Source: Chitinophagaceae bacterium
Lineage (GTDB): Bacteria > Bacteroidota > Bacteroidia > Chitinophagales > Chitinophagaceae
NCBI GenBank assembly: GCA_016722465.1
Contig: JADKJC010000001.1
Coordinates: forward strand, 558,001 to 622,000
Direction: 5' to 3'
Length of the DNA: 64,000 nucleotides
Shown here: positions 35,973 through 46,040 of the stretch, piece by piece
How positions within the stretch are numbered: the stretch's first letter is position 1
How the letters are laid out: every line of letters starts with the position of its first letter
Program-made: the position numbers and the translations under genes
The notes under the pieces: generated by a model
Seen by the model: the letters and a program-made list of their open reading frames with translations, nothing else
Told to the model about the DNA's origin: nothing
Database searches by the model: none

Positions 35973-37316
35973 TTAATTCCTGTCAAACAAAATTCTTTTG
36001 CCTTTCACTGATTCATCCCACACTTCATTTCCATAAACCATCGTGCCATTCACAAAAGTTTTTTCGATGGTTGCAGGAAAAGTAAATCCTTCCAGGGGGC
36101 TCCAGCCGCATTTTGATAAAACACTTTCCTTTGTTACTATAGTTGACTGATTCCTATCCACCACAACAAGATCGGCAAAATAGCCTTCCCTTACAAATCC
36201 CCTATCGGCTACCTGGTAAATCGTAGCAATGTTATGACTCATCTTCTCCACCACTGTTTCCAGGCTGATGGCACCAGTTTTTACATAATGCAGCATCATG
36301 CTTAAAGTATGTTGTATAAAAGGAACACCGCCATGCGCCTGTTCATAAGGCACATTTTTTTCGTTGAGTAAATGCGGGGCATGATCGGTAGAAATAGAAT
36401 CAATGATACCTTCATTCACGGCCTTCCATAAAGCAGTTTTATTGTGCGGCGCTTTGATGGCAGGATTGCATTTGATCTTGTTACCAAGTGTTGCATAATC
36501 ATCGCTGGTAAAATGCAGGTGGTGCACACAGGCTTCGGCAGTAATTAATTTTTCTTTCAATGGCAGCATATTGCTAAACAGCTGCAATTCTTTTTCAGTA
36601 GTGATATGAAGAATATGCAAACGGCTGCCATATTTTTTTGCCAGCTGTATTGCAAACAGGGAGGATTCAAAACATTCGACATCATCTTTTATTATGGGAT
36701 GATCTGCCGCTGCCAGTTCCCTGCCCTCCGATTTGATCCTTCTGTAATTTTCCTGCATGATGCGTTCATCTTCGCAATGGGTGGCGATGAGCAGCCCGCT
36801 TTCCCGGAAAAGTTTATTGAGGGTAACCGGGTTGTCCAGTAACAAATTTCCGGTAGAGGAGCCCATGAAAATTTTAATACCACACACTTCGTTCCTTTTA
36901 TCGTTGGTCCGCAGCGCTTCATCAGCATTTTCATTACTGGTGCCCATGTAAAAAGAATAATTGGCCAGGGAGGTACGGGATGCAATGGCAAATTTTTCTT
37001 CCAGCAATTGCTGGGTAAAAGTAGGCGGAATGGTATTGGGCATGTCCATAAAACAGGTAACCCCGCCTGCTACTGCCGCTTTTGATTCTGAATAGATGGT
37101 TCCTTTTTGAGTAATACCCGGTTCCCTGAAATGCACATGGTTGTCGATAACACCCGGCAGCAATATTTTTCCTTCGCCATTAATTTCTGTAACGGCACCT
37201 TTGGGATCGATAGAAGCTGCAATGTTTTCTATCCTTTCTCCCACCGTTAATACATCCGTAGTAACAGTTTTCCCTTCATTTACGAGCTCTATGTTTTTAA
37301 AGAGATATTTTTGCAT
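35973..37316 (-). CDS. pyrC: Dihydroorotase
   Basis: Dihydroorotase interconverts carbamoyl-aspartate and dihydroorotate in pyrimidine synthesis. The 447-residue protein belongs to the amidohydrolase superfamily: metal ligands in PGVIDNHVHFREPG, the likely carboxylated lysine in CGIKIFMGSSTGN, further ligands in IATHCEDER and LHILHITTEKEL, and the final Asp in ISTDHAPHLLNEKN. Length fits the class I enzyme. Allantoinases have a similar sequence and cannot be fully excluded. No other pyrimidine gene is nearby. Confidence 0.9.
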   Translation of the reverse strand: MQKYLFKNIELVNEGKTVTTDVLTVGERIENIAASIDPKGAVTEINGEGKILLPGVIDNHVHFREPGITQKGTIYSESKAAVAGGVTCFMDMPNTIPPTFTQQLLEEKFAIASRTSLANYSFYMGTSNENADEALRTNDKRNEVCGIKIFMGSSTGNLLLDNPVTLNKLFRESGLLIATHCEDERIMQENYRRIKSEGRELAAADHPIIKDDVECFESSLFAIQLAKKYGSRLHILHITTEKELQLFSNMLPLKEKLITAEACVHHLHFTSDDYATLGNKIKCNPAIKAPHNKTALWKAVNEGIIDSISTDHAPHLLNEKNVPYEQAHGGVPFIQHTLSMMLHYVKTGAISLETVVEKMSHNIATIYQVADRGFVREGYFADLVVVDRNQSTIVTKESVLSKCGWSPLEGFTFPATIEKTFVNGTMVYGNEVWDESVKGKRILFDRN

Positions 37317-37489
37317 ATCTTGACGCTATTAAAAGTTAACTGTGTCTGTATAATGTGATGCCTGGTGTGTTTCTTGCTGAATAGAATTAATTCTGTACAA
37401 GAGTGCGACGCCGGTGAAGCCAAAAGGATATTCAAAAGCCCGGCTCATAAAAATTGCTCACAATACAGCAGCACCAAAACAACTAAACA

Positions 37490-39228
37490 ATGCAAATTAT
37501 TAAAAGCTTCTTCAAACTATTGTTTTTTATTTGCCCGATTTTTGCAACGGCACAATCAACCTACCTGCAGCAGGGCGACAAGGCTTACCAGTTGCTGGAG
37601 CGCCTGGAAATAAAGGCAAAGACCAATGCCAACCTCAACTTTTCCGGGCATTAAAGTATTTTAACCGGAAAGTAGTGCTGAAAGCCGCAGAAGAAATTGA
37701 CAGTGCCAATAAAGCCAACAGCGGTGCTGAACAAAACAAAGCCTCAAAACTCACCGGCATTGACGAATACAACCTGCAGAGCCTTTACATGAACAACAGT
37801 GAATGGGTAAGTGGTTCCAAAGAAAATTTTGCCAGTAAAAAGCCGGTGTTCAATACATTTTATAAAACAAAGCCCAACCTGTTTGAAGTAAATACCAAAG
37901 ATTTCTTCCTGGCAGTGAACCCCATGCTACAAATTGCGTATGGAAAAGAAAGTAACAACAATGAAAATATCTTTTACAACAGCAGGGGTATCACCATCAG
38001 GGGACGTATTGCCAATAAGATCGGGTTTTCTCCACGCTTACTGATAACCAGGAAAGGGGACCGGGATTTTTCCAGGCTGGATCAATACCAACAGGGCCGT
38101 GCCGGGAGTAGGATTTTATAAATCATTTAAAGGTACCAGGTAGATTATTTTGATGCCCGTGGTTACATCAGTTTTAACGCAACCAAATACATCGATATAC
38201 AATTTGGCCATGATAAAAATTTTATCGGCAACGGCTACCGCAGTTTGTTTTTGAGCGACTGGGGCAACAGCTACCTGTTCTTAAAATTGAATACCCGTAT
38301 CTGGAAACTGAATTACCAGAATATTTTTATGGAGTTGATGCCGGTGTTTAACAAAAGCGGAGGCGACCGTGTGCTGGATAAAAAATACCAGGTGATGCAC
38401 CACCTGAGTTTCAATATTTCCAAATCGGTAACAGTGGGCTTGTTTGAAGCAGTGACCTTTGGCCGCAAAAACCATTTTGATTTTCAGTACCTGAACCCGA
38501 TCATATTTTTACGCCCTGTGGAAAGTGGCAATGGCAGTGGTGATAAAGCAAAAGTTGGTTTTGATTTTAAAGCCAATGTTGCCAACAAATTCCAGTTTTA
38601 TGCACAGCTGCTGCTGGACGAATTTGTACTGAGTAAATTGAAAAATGATAAGAACAACTATGTAAACAAATATGGCTACCAGCTGGGCGCCAAATACATT
38701 GATGCGTTTGGTATGCCTAACCTCGATTTGCAGGGAGAAATCAACAGGGTAAGGCCGTTCACCTACTCTCACTACGATTCTGTTTCCAACTACACCCATT
38801 ACAACCAGCCAATGGCACATCCACTGGGTGCTAACCTGCAGGAATTTATTGGCATTGTAAAATACCAGCCTGCAAAAAAATGGTATGTGTATGCCAGGGC
38901 CATTTATTATTACCAGGGGCTTGACAGTGCCGGTTATAATTTTGGGGGCAACCCTTTCCGGTCATACAACGATGGAAAGCCGCTGGTTAACCCAGGCGAT
39001 CCTTTATCCGCACAACGGCAAAGCGGCTTTGCTGTGGGCGGGGGCATGAAGGCTACCTGCATGAATGCATTGCTGCAGGTAAGTTATGAACTGAAAGAGA
39101 ATTTATATGTTGACCTGAGCCTGCAGCACCGTAGTTATAAAGTGCCGTTGCTGAATAGCAATACCAGCAATACGTTGTTCACTGCAGGCATCCGGTTGAA
39201 TATGTTTAAGAGGGTGTATGATTTTTAA
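37490..39228 (+). CDS. Capsule-assembly Wzi-like outer membrane protein (several frameshifts)
   Basis: ATG 37490 opens a signal peptide (IIKSFFKLLFFICPIFATAQ) followed by GDKAYQLLERLEIKAKTN, the usual N-terminus of Bacteroidota Wzi-family proteins. The frame then shifts near 37645, again near 38099 (an extra G) and back at about 38137 (a missing C). With these repaired the protein reads through VPGVGFYKSFKG, VDYFDARGYISFNATKYIDI and QFGHDKNFIGNGYRSLFLSD to a beta-barrel-like C-terminus, about 578 residues. Wzi is an outer-membrane beta barrel that anchors capsular polysaccharide. Three breaks in one gene could be decay, but two are at homopolymers. Confidence 0.78.
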
Positions 39229-39255
39229 CTGCCTCACCCTCGTTCCCTCCCCATC

Positions 39256-39273
39256 CTTCGACTACGCTCAGGA
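39256..39273. repeat. Dispersed 18-mer CTTCGACTACGCTCAGGA
   Basis: Identical to 11381-11398 and similarly enclosed by CCCTCCCC and GAGGGAGG arms, in the gap between the Wzi-like and DUF421 genes. Confidence 0.65.
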
Positions 39274-39367
39274 GAGGGAGGCCCGGCGTTGAAGGAAGAT
39301 TTAATATTTGTACTGACAATTCAACATTTGCTTTTTATTGTACAGTGCGAAGAAGTGAAGGATATTG

Positions 39368-39901
39368 TTATTTAATTTTTCCCTTGAGCCGGTGTTTTCT
39401 TTTATGGCTCATTGGTTGAATGCTCTTCTTCTTAAAATCATCCGATATCACACTGATGTTGCCATCCACTTCCAGCATGGCAAGGTCTACATGCTGCACA
39501 TCCTCCACTCCATGCTCCCTTACTGCTGCCTGTATTTCGTCAATAGTAATTTCTGCTTCCTTTAAATTATAATGCTGTAGCTGGCCCTTGTAAATGAGCA
39601 GTACCGCTTTTCCCTGCAGCAATTCACTCACATTTTTATTCCGGTACAATACCCATTTTAAAATATAATTGATGCAGAACAATGCGGTTGCTGCAACCAA
39701 TCCACCCTGCAGTTTATTGTTTTCGCCAATCATGGCATTTTGCACGGAGTTGCTGATGAGCAAAATAAAAACGAGGTCCACCACGGTGAGCTGGGCCAGT
39801 TCTTTTTTGCCAAATACCCTGATGGCAATGATCACAAAAAAATAAACGGCAATGCAGCGAAGCACAATCAGTACATATTCATTTTGTAAAATAGCCGGCA
39901 T
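39368..39901 (-). CDS. DUF421 domain membrane protein (YetF-like)
   Basis: The 177-residue protein has three membrane segments in its first half (LIVLRCIAVYFFVIIAIRVF, VDLVFILLISNSVQNAMIGE, ATALFCINYILKWVLY) and a soluble C-terminal DUF421 domain (LLQGKAVLLIYKGQLQHYNL, EIQAAVREHGVEDVQHVDLA). The family is widespread, includes YetF, and has no firmly known role. The end is Lys-rich. It is adjacent to the SET-domain gene on the same strand. Confidence 0.88.
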   Translation of the reverse strand: MPAILQNEYVLIVLRCIAVYFFVIIAIRVFGKKELAQLTVVDLVFILLISNSVQNAMIGENNKLQGGLVAATALFCINYILKWVLYRNKNVSELLQGKAVLLIYKGQLQHYNLKEAEITIDEIQAAVREHGVEDVQHVDLAMLEVDGNISVISDDFKKKSIQPMSHKRKHRLKGKIK

Positions 39902-39936
39902 AGCAGGTGATTTATGCTGATGATAAAATTGTTTGT

Positions 39937-40326
39937 TTACTCCGTTGTTTCAAACCAAACTTTGGTTACATCATTCCAGTCGCCATTGTAGTTAATGGTG
40001 AGTTCCTCTCCTTCCTCAATATCCCTCACTGTTTTGATGGTGATGGTATCGTCATTAAAGTCCATAATGTATTCACAGTTGCTTTGGTAGCTGTGGTTAT
40101 AAATGGGTACCATACCCAGCGCCATACAGCAATGGTCTTTTTCTTTGCCCCATTCAAAGATATAGTTAAACAATAGTGTCTGATCGAGCAATTGCCGGTC
40201 CTTGCTGCTCATCACAATTACCGGGGCAATCTCTATTACAGAATCAGCAGTAATTGCTACCGATGTAAAAACACCTCTGCCCATTTTTTCTGTTTCAGCA
40301 ACAAACAGGTAAGGTATTATCATCAT
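39937..40326 (-). CDS. SET domain protein
   Basis: The 129-residue protein is essentially one SET domain: KMGRGVFTSVAITADSVIEI at the start, then VPIYNHSYQSNCEYIMDF (the catalytic Asn-His-Ser motif) and IEEGEELTINYNGDW at the end. These match the core SAM-binding and catalytic motifs of SET lysine methyltransferases, but the pre- and post-SET regions of eukaryotic enzymes are absent. The substrate in this bacterium is unknown. It lies beside a DUF421 gene on the same strand. Confidence 0.88.
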   Translation of the reverse strand: MMIIPYLFVAETEKMGRGVFTSVAITADSVIEIAPVIVMSSKDRQLLDQTLLFNYIFEWGKEKDHCCMALGMVPIYNHSYQSNCEYIMDFNDDTITIKTVRDIEEGEELTINYNGDWNDVTKVWFETTE

Positions 40327-40465
40327 AACAATTTATTAAAGTGAATTGAAGTAATTTTGGTGAATCGTCAATAGTGAATGGTGAATGGGTGGCTCATACT
40401 CAATCACACGAATATCATTCAGCCGGATAAAAATAATCAGAATTTTTTACTAAGGGTATATATCA

Positions 40466-41857
40466 ATGTCGTTAGAACTGGAAGAAATATCAATACAGGA
40501 ACGCTTTATGGAAGTGGTGGCCACTGAAGACAAGCTGCTGATCATGGATTTTTTAAACAACCAGAACATCAGCGATGTGGCGGAGCTGATCTACGACAAC
40601 GAGGATTATGAAACGCAGATCATCAGCCATCTGTCTATGCACCGGGCTGCCAGTGTGTTTAAAATACTGGAGCTGCCGGTACAGAAAAGAATCATTAAAA
40701 ACTTACCCGCCTTTACCACCGCCGAATTGCTGAATGAATTACCGGCAGATGACCGCACCTCTTTTTTAAGTGAGCTGCCCAGTAATGCGGTAAGGGAGCT
40801 GGTAAAAACATTGAATCCTGAAGAAAGAAAGATCACACTATCATTGCTGGGTTACCCCGAAGGCAGTGTAGGCAGGCTGATGACTCCCGACTACGTGTAC
40901 GTGTACGAGCACAATACCGTGGAAGAAGTACTCAATACCATCCGGAAATTTGCAAAAAGCAGCGAGACCATTGATGTGATTTATGTGATCAATGACAAAG
41001 GGGAATTGCTGGATGACATCCGCATCAAAGATTTCATTATGGCCCCGCCTGAAAAAACGGTGGACGAAATGATGGATGGCCGCTTTATTACCCTGCATGC
41101 AGGTGATGACCAGGAGGTAGCCAACGAAGCATTTAAAATGAATAACCGGGTAGCGCTGCCGGTGGTGAGCAAGAGCAATAAACTGCTGGGGATTGTTACC
41201 ATTGATGATGTGCTGTGGGTAGCCAATGAAGAATTTAGTGAAGACATACAAAAGATAGGTGGTACCCAGGCACTGGATGAACCTTATCTTGATATCCCCT
41301 TGTTCAAACTGTTTAAAAAAAGGGTTGGCTGGCTGGTGGTACTTTTTATAGGAGAACTGTTTACCGCTACGGTAATGCAGAAGTTTGAGGGAGAAATACA
41401 AAAAGCTATAGTGCTGGCATTGTTTGTTCCGCTAATCATTTCAAGCGGTGGCAACACCGGTTCACAGGCATCTACTTTAATTATACAGGCCATGGCAGTG
41501 GGTGAAATCACCATTGCCAACTGGTGGCGGGTAATGCGGAGAGAAATCATCCAGGGCCTGATGCTGGGCACTGTTTTGGGCATCATTGGTTTTGCAAGGG
41601 TCGTTATCTGGTCAAAAATTTTACCCAATGTGTATGGTATTCATTCATTGCAGATTGCATTTACCGTAGGCTTTTCATTGATTGGAGTGGTACTGTGGGG
41701 AACATTAACGGGCAGTATGCTGCCGCTTGTTTTAAAAAGGCTGGGCGCCGATCCTGCAGTAAGCTCTGCTCCCTTTGTGGCAACGCTGGTAGATGTAACC
41801 GGGCTCATTATTTATTTCTCTGTAGCTTATGCTTTTTTACAGGGAACATTGTTATAA
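40466..41857 (+). CDS. mgtE: Magnesium transporter MgtE
   Basis: MgtE is a homodimeric Mg2+ channel of the inner membrane gated by cytoplasmic Mg2+. The 463-residue protein has the N-domain (LLNELPADDRTSFLSELPSN), two CBS domains (LMTPDYVYVYEHNTVEEVLN and DEMMDGRFITLHAGDDQEVA) and a C-terminal membrane domain with the conserved LIISSGGNTGSQASTLIIQA and LPLVLKRLGADPAVSSAPFV, which form the pore and Mg-binding site. Length and order are typical. It is a single gene, divergent from the SET gene upstream. Confidence 0.95.
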   Translation: MSLELEEISIQERFMEVVATEDKLLIMDFLNNQNISDVAELIYDNEDYETQIISHLSMHRAASVFKILELPVQKRIIKNLPAFTTAELLNELPADDRTSFLSELPSNAVRELVKTLNPEERKITLSLLGYPEGSVGRLMTPDYVYVYEHNTVEEVLNTIRKFAKSSETIDVIYVINDKGELLDDIRIKDFIMAPPEKTVDEMMDGRFITLHAGDDQEVANEAFKMNNRVALPVVSKSNKLLGIVTIDDVLWVANEEFSEDIQKIGGTQALDEPYLDIPLFKLFKKRVGWLVVLFIGELFTATVMQKFEGEIQKAIVLALFVPLIISSGGNTGSQASTLIIQAMAVGEITIANWWRVMRREIIQGLMLGTVLGIIGFARVVIWSKILPNVYGIHSLQIAFTVGFSLIGVVLWGTLTGSMLPLVLKRLGADPAVSSAPFVATLVDVTGLIIYFSVAYAFLQGTLL

Positions 41858-41956
41858 TAGGTTCCCAACAAAAGCACGAAATACAAAGAATATTGCGGAC
41901 CTTACGGCCTGGTAGAAACCACAAACTTCAATCATCAACATTTTTAAATAATCAAC

Positions 41957-42325
41957 ATGAAACAAGTTTTTTCATTCCTTTTTTTCTGCATCCTGTTTTT
42001 TGCTGCAGGTGCACAAAACAAAAACGCAACTATCCACCAACCAGATTCAACCCAACAAATACAAATAGCAGAAGCAGCCTGTGGTATGTGCCAGTTTGGA
42101 ATGAAAGCAGATGCCTGCAAACTGGCTGTGCGTATCAACGGCAAACCTTATCATGTAGAAGGTACTTCCATAAATGCATACGGCGATGCCCATGCAAAGG
42201 ATGGCTTTTGCAATGCGATCAGGAAAGCGGAAGTGCAGGGAACAGTTAAGGATGATAAATTTGTAGCCACTTACTTTAAGCTGGTAAACAATACGCCTGC
42301 AAAAAAGAAAACTAAAAAATCCTGA
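41957..42325 (+). CDS. DUF6370 family secreted protein
   Basis: The 122-residue protein has an N-terminal signal peptide ending near FFAAGAQ and a compact domain, EAACGMCQFGMKADACKLAV followed by AYGDAHAKDGFCNAIRKAEV, matching DUF6370 as I recognise it. Conserved Cys (Cys-x2-Cys and two later) could bind metal or form disulfides. The C-terminus is Lys-rich (KKKTKKS). The function is unknown. It lies 100 bases after mgtE and is convergent with the PorT-like gene. Confidence 0.78.
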   Translation: MKQVFSFLFFCILFFAAGAQNKNATIHQPDSTQQIQIAEAACGMCQFGMKADACKLAVRINGKPYHVEGTSINAYGDAHAKDGFCNAIRKAEVQGTVKDDKFVATYFKLVNNTPAKKKTKKS

Positions 42326-42330
42326 TACTT

Positions 42331-43068
42331 TTATTCCACCGTTAGCGAAAAGGAGATCATCCTGGAATTGATCTGGTCAACATTACTGCTGAAACGCAGA
42401 TTGGGATTGCGCTGGTGCAGGTTGGCAAGCCCCCAGTTCACCCTTAATTCAGGAGTAAGTACAAAATAAGGGAAGTAAATATGAAAGCCTATACCGCCTT
42501 CGATACTGTAATCGAATGCTTTTATCTTAATTAATTCCTCTGCATTTTTTTTATTGGCGTTGGATGCAAGATCATAGTCGAACCTGCCACCACCAGTGAT
42601 AAACACTTTCATATTACCAATACGGTCGCTGCTGAATTTAAGCAGGAAGGGAAGACTGAGTGTAATGCCCTGTACTTTTTTTAGCGTGATCGGGCCCTCA
42701 TTTAAGAAAGGATCGTACTTATACATGCGGTATTCAAAAGCCTTTTCGCTAAATGTAAGGTTCAGTGGATAGGTCCTGATATCCCAATGTTCATTGATGT
42801 TCAAATCTACAAGCCAGGCGAGGTTGATACCGGTACTGTTCATGCTTTCAATGGCAGCAATACTGTCGTTGATGGTGCCATTTAAAAACTGTGGGGCATG
42901 TGTAAAACTGAAATGCGATTTATTCAGGCCAAGGTTGATACCAAAATGATACAACTTGCTGTCATGGTCGGGCAGGTTGAGTTGTGTACGCAACTGCGCC
43001 TTGCCAGCCTGGCAAAACAGCAATGCAATGAATATTAAATTTATTTTTCTCCGCAATAGATAGTGCAT
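42331..43068 (-). CDS. PorT family outer membrane protein (T9SS-associated)
   Basis: The 245-residue protein begins with a short hydrophobic signal sequence (LIFIALLFCQAGKAQ) and continues as a predicted eight-strand beta barrel (YHFGINLGLNKSHFSFTH, GITLSLPFLLKFSSDRIGN, YFPYFVLTPELRVNWGLANL). PorT-like proteins in Bacteroidota belong to the T9SS and gliding set and are commonly encoded next to ubiE, as here, where the start overlaps ubiE by 28 bases. Similarity within the family is low, so the assignment rests on barrel pattern and gene neighbourhood. Confidence 0.78.
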   Translation of the reverse strand: MHYLLRRKINLIFIALLFCQAGKAQLRTQLNLPDHDSKLYHFGINLGLNKSHFSFTHAPQFLNGTINDSIAAIESMNSTGINLAWLVDLNINEHWDIRTYPLNLTFSEKAFEYRMYKYDPFLNEGPITLKKVQGITLSLPFLLKFSSDRIGNMKVFITGGGRFDYDLASNANKKNAEELIKIKAFDYSIEGGIGFHIYFPYFVLTPELRVNWGLANLHQRNPNLRFSSNVDQINSRMISFSLTVE

Positions 43069-43784
43069 ATTCCTGCGCTCTGTGGTTTACAATAAGTGTT
43101 ACGATAACCGAGGCTATCTAAGATTTGTGTAAAGTTGTTGCCCTCTGGAAATTTTTTAATTGATTCGTCAAGATATTTATATGCGTTGCGGTTTTTGCTG
43201 AATACCCTGCCCATCGCTGGCGCCACTACCTTCATATACACATTGTACAGTTGCTTTACGCCTGGTGTTTTTGGCTTGCTGAATTCCAGCACCACCAGTT
43301 TACCCCCCGGTTTCAATACCCTCAGAATTTCAGCCAGCCCCTTTTCCAAATGTTCAAAATTCCTTACTCCAAAGGCCACTGTTACTGCATCAAACGTATT
43401 ATCTAAAAAGTTTATTGTTTCACTATCGCCGTTTTGCAGCGCTATCAGCCGTTCCAGGCCCAGTTTGGCTATCTTTTTCCGGCCCAGATCCAGCATCCCG
43501 TCGCTGATATCAATTCCAATAATCTGTTCCGGCTTCAGCACGCTGTTGGCCATAATGGCAACATCTGCAGTGCCGGTAGCAACATCCAGTATTTTCTTCG
43601 GGTTAATGGCTTTCAGTTGCTTCAGCGCTTCCTTTCTCCACCTTACATCAATTCCGGCGCTTAAAAACCGGTTTAAAAAATCATAGCGGAAGGCAATGCT
43701 ATCAAACATATCTGCCACCTGCTCCTTTTTCGACATTGCGGAGCCTTGCACCGGCACCACCGTATCATGTTCAAATTTCGACAT
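43041..43784 (-). CDS. ubiE: Demethylmenaquinone/ubiquinone methyltransferase UbiE
   Basis: UbiE (MenG) performs the C-methylation in menaquinone synthesis. The 247-residue protein has SIAFRYDFLNRFLSAGIDVR, motif I ILDVATGTADVAIMAN, IDISDGMLDLGRKKI, the AVTVAFGVRNFEHLEKGLAE motif and LKPGGKLVVLEFSKP, all family hallmarks. Bacteroidota normally use menaquinone, so the demethylmenaquinone reaction is the likely one. The C-terminus overlaps the PorT-like gene by 28 bases. Confidence 0.95.
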   Translation of the reverse strand: MSKFEHDTVVPVQGSAMSKKEQVADMFDSIAFRYDFLNRFLSAGIDVRWRKEALKQLKAINPKKILDVATGTADVAIMANSVLKPEQIIGIDISDGMLDLGRKKIAKLGLERLIALQNGDSETINFLDNTFDAVTVAFGVRNFEHLEKGLAEILRVLKPGGKLVVLEFSKPKTPGVKQLYNVYMKVVAPAMGRVFSKNRNAYKYLDESIKKFPEGNNFTQILDSLGYRNTYCKPQSAGICTIYCGEK

Positions 43785-44095
43785 CCGTACAAAGATAACG
43801 GGTTTCCATTTTTTGGATGGCGTTTGTTTAACTTTATTAACAGGGATTTAGGGAGGTGTTTGGTGGGCTGTTAGCAGCAGTAATTATCCCAGCTTCGGTT
43901 GCTGCTATCCGTTACAACTCCGGCGCATGGCAGGGCGCAATTCCTTCACCGGGGTTTTCACTGCTATCAGCCAGCCAGCGGGCTGTAATAATTTCTTCGG
44001 CAGTTGTTAAGAAAGATTTGGATGGTTGAGCTGCGTATATTTGATTGTTAGCGGCAAGCAGGGCATTCAACTATCAGACACTTCAATAATCAAGA
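43785..44095. other. 311-base gap with repeat-like sequence, no gene
   Basis: No gene is evident. From about 43870 to 44055 it is richer in GC than the following gene and contains palindromic pieces (GTTAGCAGCAGTAA, CCGTTACAACTCCGG, GGGCTGTAATAA and TTGTTAGCGGC at 44045-44055). The last of these is the reverse complement of GCCGCTAACAA at 46041-46051. It may be the left boundary of a cassette-like region. Confidence 0.5.
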
Positions 44096-45973
44096 ATGAT
44101 GAATAAAGACAAATGGCGGTTTACAGTATGTACAATCTTAGTATTGAATCTAACAACAGCAAATGCCCAATCAATTCTACCACCTGTTATAGATTGGCAT
44201 GGGAAAAGTGAATCATTAATTGCCAAAACAAATAATGTATGGATTACTCCGGCTGAAAAATCAGGCTTTGTAACCACACCAGATTATAATGAAACCATAA
44301 ACTGGTTTAAAAAATTGACAACTGCTTCCCCGTTGTTAACTATGGTTACTATTGGTAAAAGTGTAGAAGGTCGTGACATATTTATGATTATTGCTTCAAC
44401 TGATAAAAATATTACCGCCGAAGCCTTAAAAAAATCAAGCAAGTCACTTTTGCTGGTACAGGCAGGTATTCACTCTGGCGAAATAGATGGCAAAGATGCC
44501 GGCATGATGTTGCTTCGTGATATTGCATTCAACAACAAAAAGTCGTTGTTAGATAAAGTAAATTTTCTATTCATACCCATACTGAGTGTAGATGCACATG
44601 AACGAACTTCGCCTTACAACAGACCTAACCAACGAGGGCCGCAAAATCAAGGCTGGAGAACCAATGCACAGAATTTAAATCTGAACAGGGATTGGGCAAA
44701 ACTTGATACAAGAGAATTAAGGTCGGTTATAAAAGTGATAAATGAATATAACCCCGTTTTATTCATGGATATTCATGTAACAGATGGTGCCGATTATCAA
44801 TACGATATTACCTATGGTGGGAATGGAAAGCAAGGGTATTCTCAAGGTATCAGGAACTGGCTGGAAACAAATTATCAAACTTTTACCAGCAATGAATTAA
44901 GGGCAAGCGGACATATACCCGGACCATTGACCTATTCAACAAATGACAGAGATTTTTCGCAGGGAATGGTTATACAAACAGGAGGTCCCCGTTTCTCTGA
45001 TGTTTATGGCGACCTTCGTCACCTGGCTACAATACTGGTTGAAAACCATTCTCTAAAACCATTCAAACAGCGGGTGTTAGGTACTTATGTGTTACTGGAA
45101 AGCACATTAAAGTTTTTGTCTGCAAGTGGTCAATCATTAAAACAAATTACTGCCGCAGATAAGGCTAAAAGAATATCAAAAGTTCCTTTGCAATGGAAGG
45201 TTCCCCAATTTAAAAATGCAGTAGGCTATGATACAAGGGCAAATCAACCAGTAACCGTTGCCACAATTGTCCCACCAGATAGCTTTCAACTTGCAGCTAT
45301 AGAACATGTGATTCGCAAATCATCAGTTACTAATGCGGATTACGTAGAATGGTTGGGCAAGCCAATCAAGCTTACTGTGGCCGATTACAAATCAACTGAA
45401 CCATTTGATTTTATTACAAGACCAAAAGGATATTGGGTTCCAGCTTCCTGCGATGTGGTTATAGAAAGATTAAAATTGCATGGTATTAAAATGGATGTTA
45501 TAACTCAACCCCGAGAAGTATCCGTTGAAATGTACCGAATTGCTGATTTTAGTTTCGGGAATGATAATGGTAAAACACTACCCTTTCAAGGACACATGCA
45601 AGTGACAGGAACAACGAACTCAGAAATGCGGAAACAGCTATTTCCAGTAGGTTCTGTTTATATTTTCACCGACCAGCCATTAGGCGATTTGGCGGTAATT
45701 TTATTGGAACCATCCTCAAAAGATTCTTATTTCAGTTGGGGGTTTTTTAATTCCATTTTTGAACGAACAGAATATATTGAAGCGTATGTAATGGAGCCGA
45801 TGGCAAAAAAAATGCTGGAAGATTCTCCTGCACTGCAAAAAGAATTTGAAGAGAAAAAAACAGGCGACAAAGCCTTTGCAAATGACCCCAATGCCATACT
45901 CACTTGGTTTTACAGCAAAACAAAATATTATGACGAGAGGTATTTGTTGTATCCGGTAGGGAGAGAGTTGTAA
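44096..45973 (+). CDS. M14 family zinc carboxypeptidase, secreted
   Basis: The 625-residue protein has a signal peptide (FTVCTILVLNLTTANAQ) and an M14 domain: zinc ligands in QAGIHSGEIDGKDAGMML (His-x2-Glu) and LFMDIHVTDGADYQ, and the substrate-binding region NLNLNRDWAKLDTRELRSV. The second half, from about residue 330, is a less conserved domain I do not recognise, containing WVPASCDVVIERLKLHGIK. The protein is probably periplasmic or secreted and degrades peptides. The gene is AT-richer than its neighbours and lies between spacer repeats, which suggests a transferred or cassette-like origin. The start could be the Met at 44096 or 44099. Confidence 0.88.
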   Translation: MMNKDKWRFTVCTILVLNLTTANAQSILPPVIDWHGKSESLIAKTNNVWITPAEKSGFVTTPDYNETINWFKKLTTASPLLTMVTIGKSVEGRDIFMIIASTDKNITAEALKKSSKSLLLVQAGIHSGEIDGKDAGMMLLRDIAFNNKKSLLDKVNFLFIPILSVDAHERTSPYNRPNQRGPQNQGWRTNAQNLNLNRDWAKLDTRELRSVIKVINEYNPVLFMDIHVTDGADYQYDITYGGNGKQGYSQGIRNWLETNYQTFTSNELRASGHIPGPLTYSTNDRDFSQGMVIQTGGPRFSDVYGDLRHLATILVENHSLKPFKQRVLGTYVLLESTLKFLSASGQSLKQITAADKAKRISKVPLQWKVPQFKNAVGYDTRANQPVTVATIVPPDSFQLAAIEHVIRKSSVTNADYVEWLGKPIKLTVADYKSTEPFDFITRPKGYWVPASCDVVIERLKLHGIKMDVITQPREVSVEMYRIADFSFGNDNGKTLPFQGHMQVTGTTNSEMRKQLFPVGSVYIFTDQPLGDLAVILLEPSSKDSYFSWGFFNSIFERTEYIEAYVMEPMAKKMLEDSPALQKEFEEKKTGDKAFANDPNAILTWFYSKTKYYDERYLLYPVGREL

Positions 45974-46040
45974 GTTTAAGTTATTAAGTTAACACAGAAC
46001 TTTTAAGTATCAATCAAGAAAGCTCTAATTGTCATTGCCT

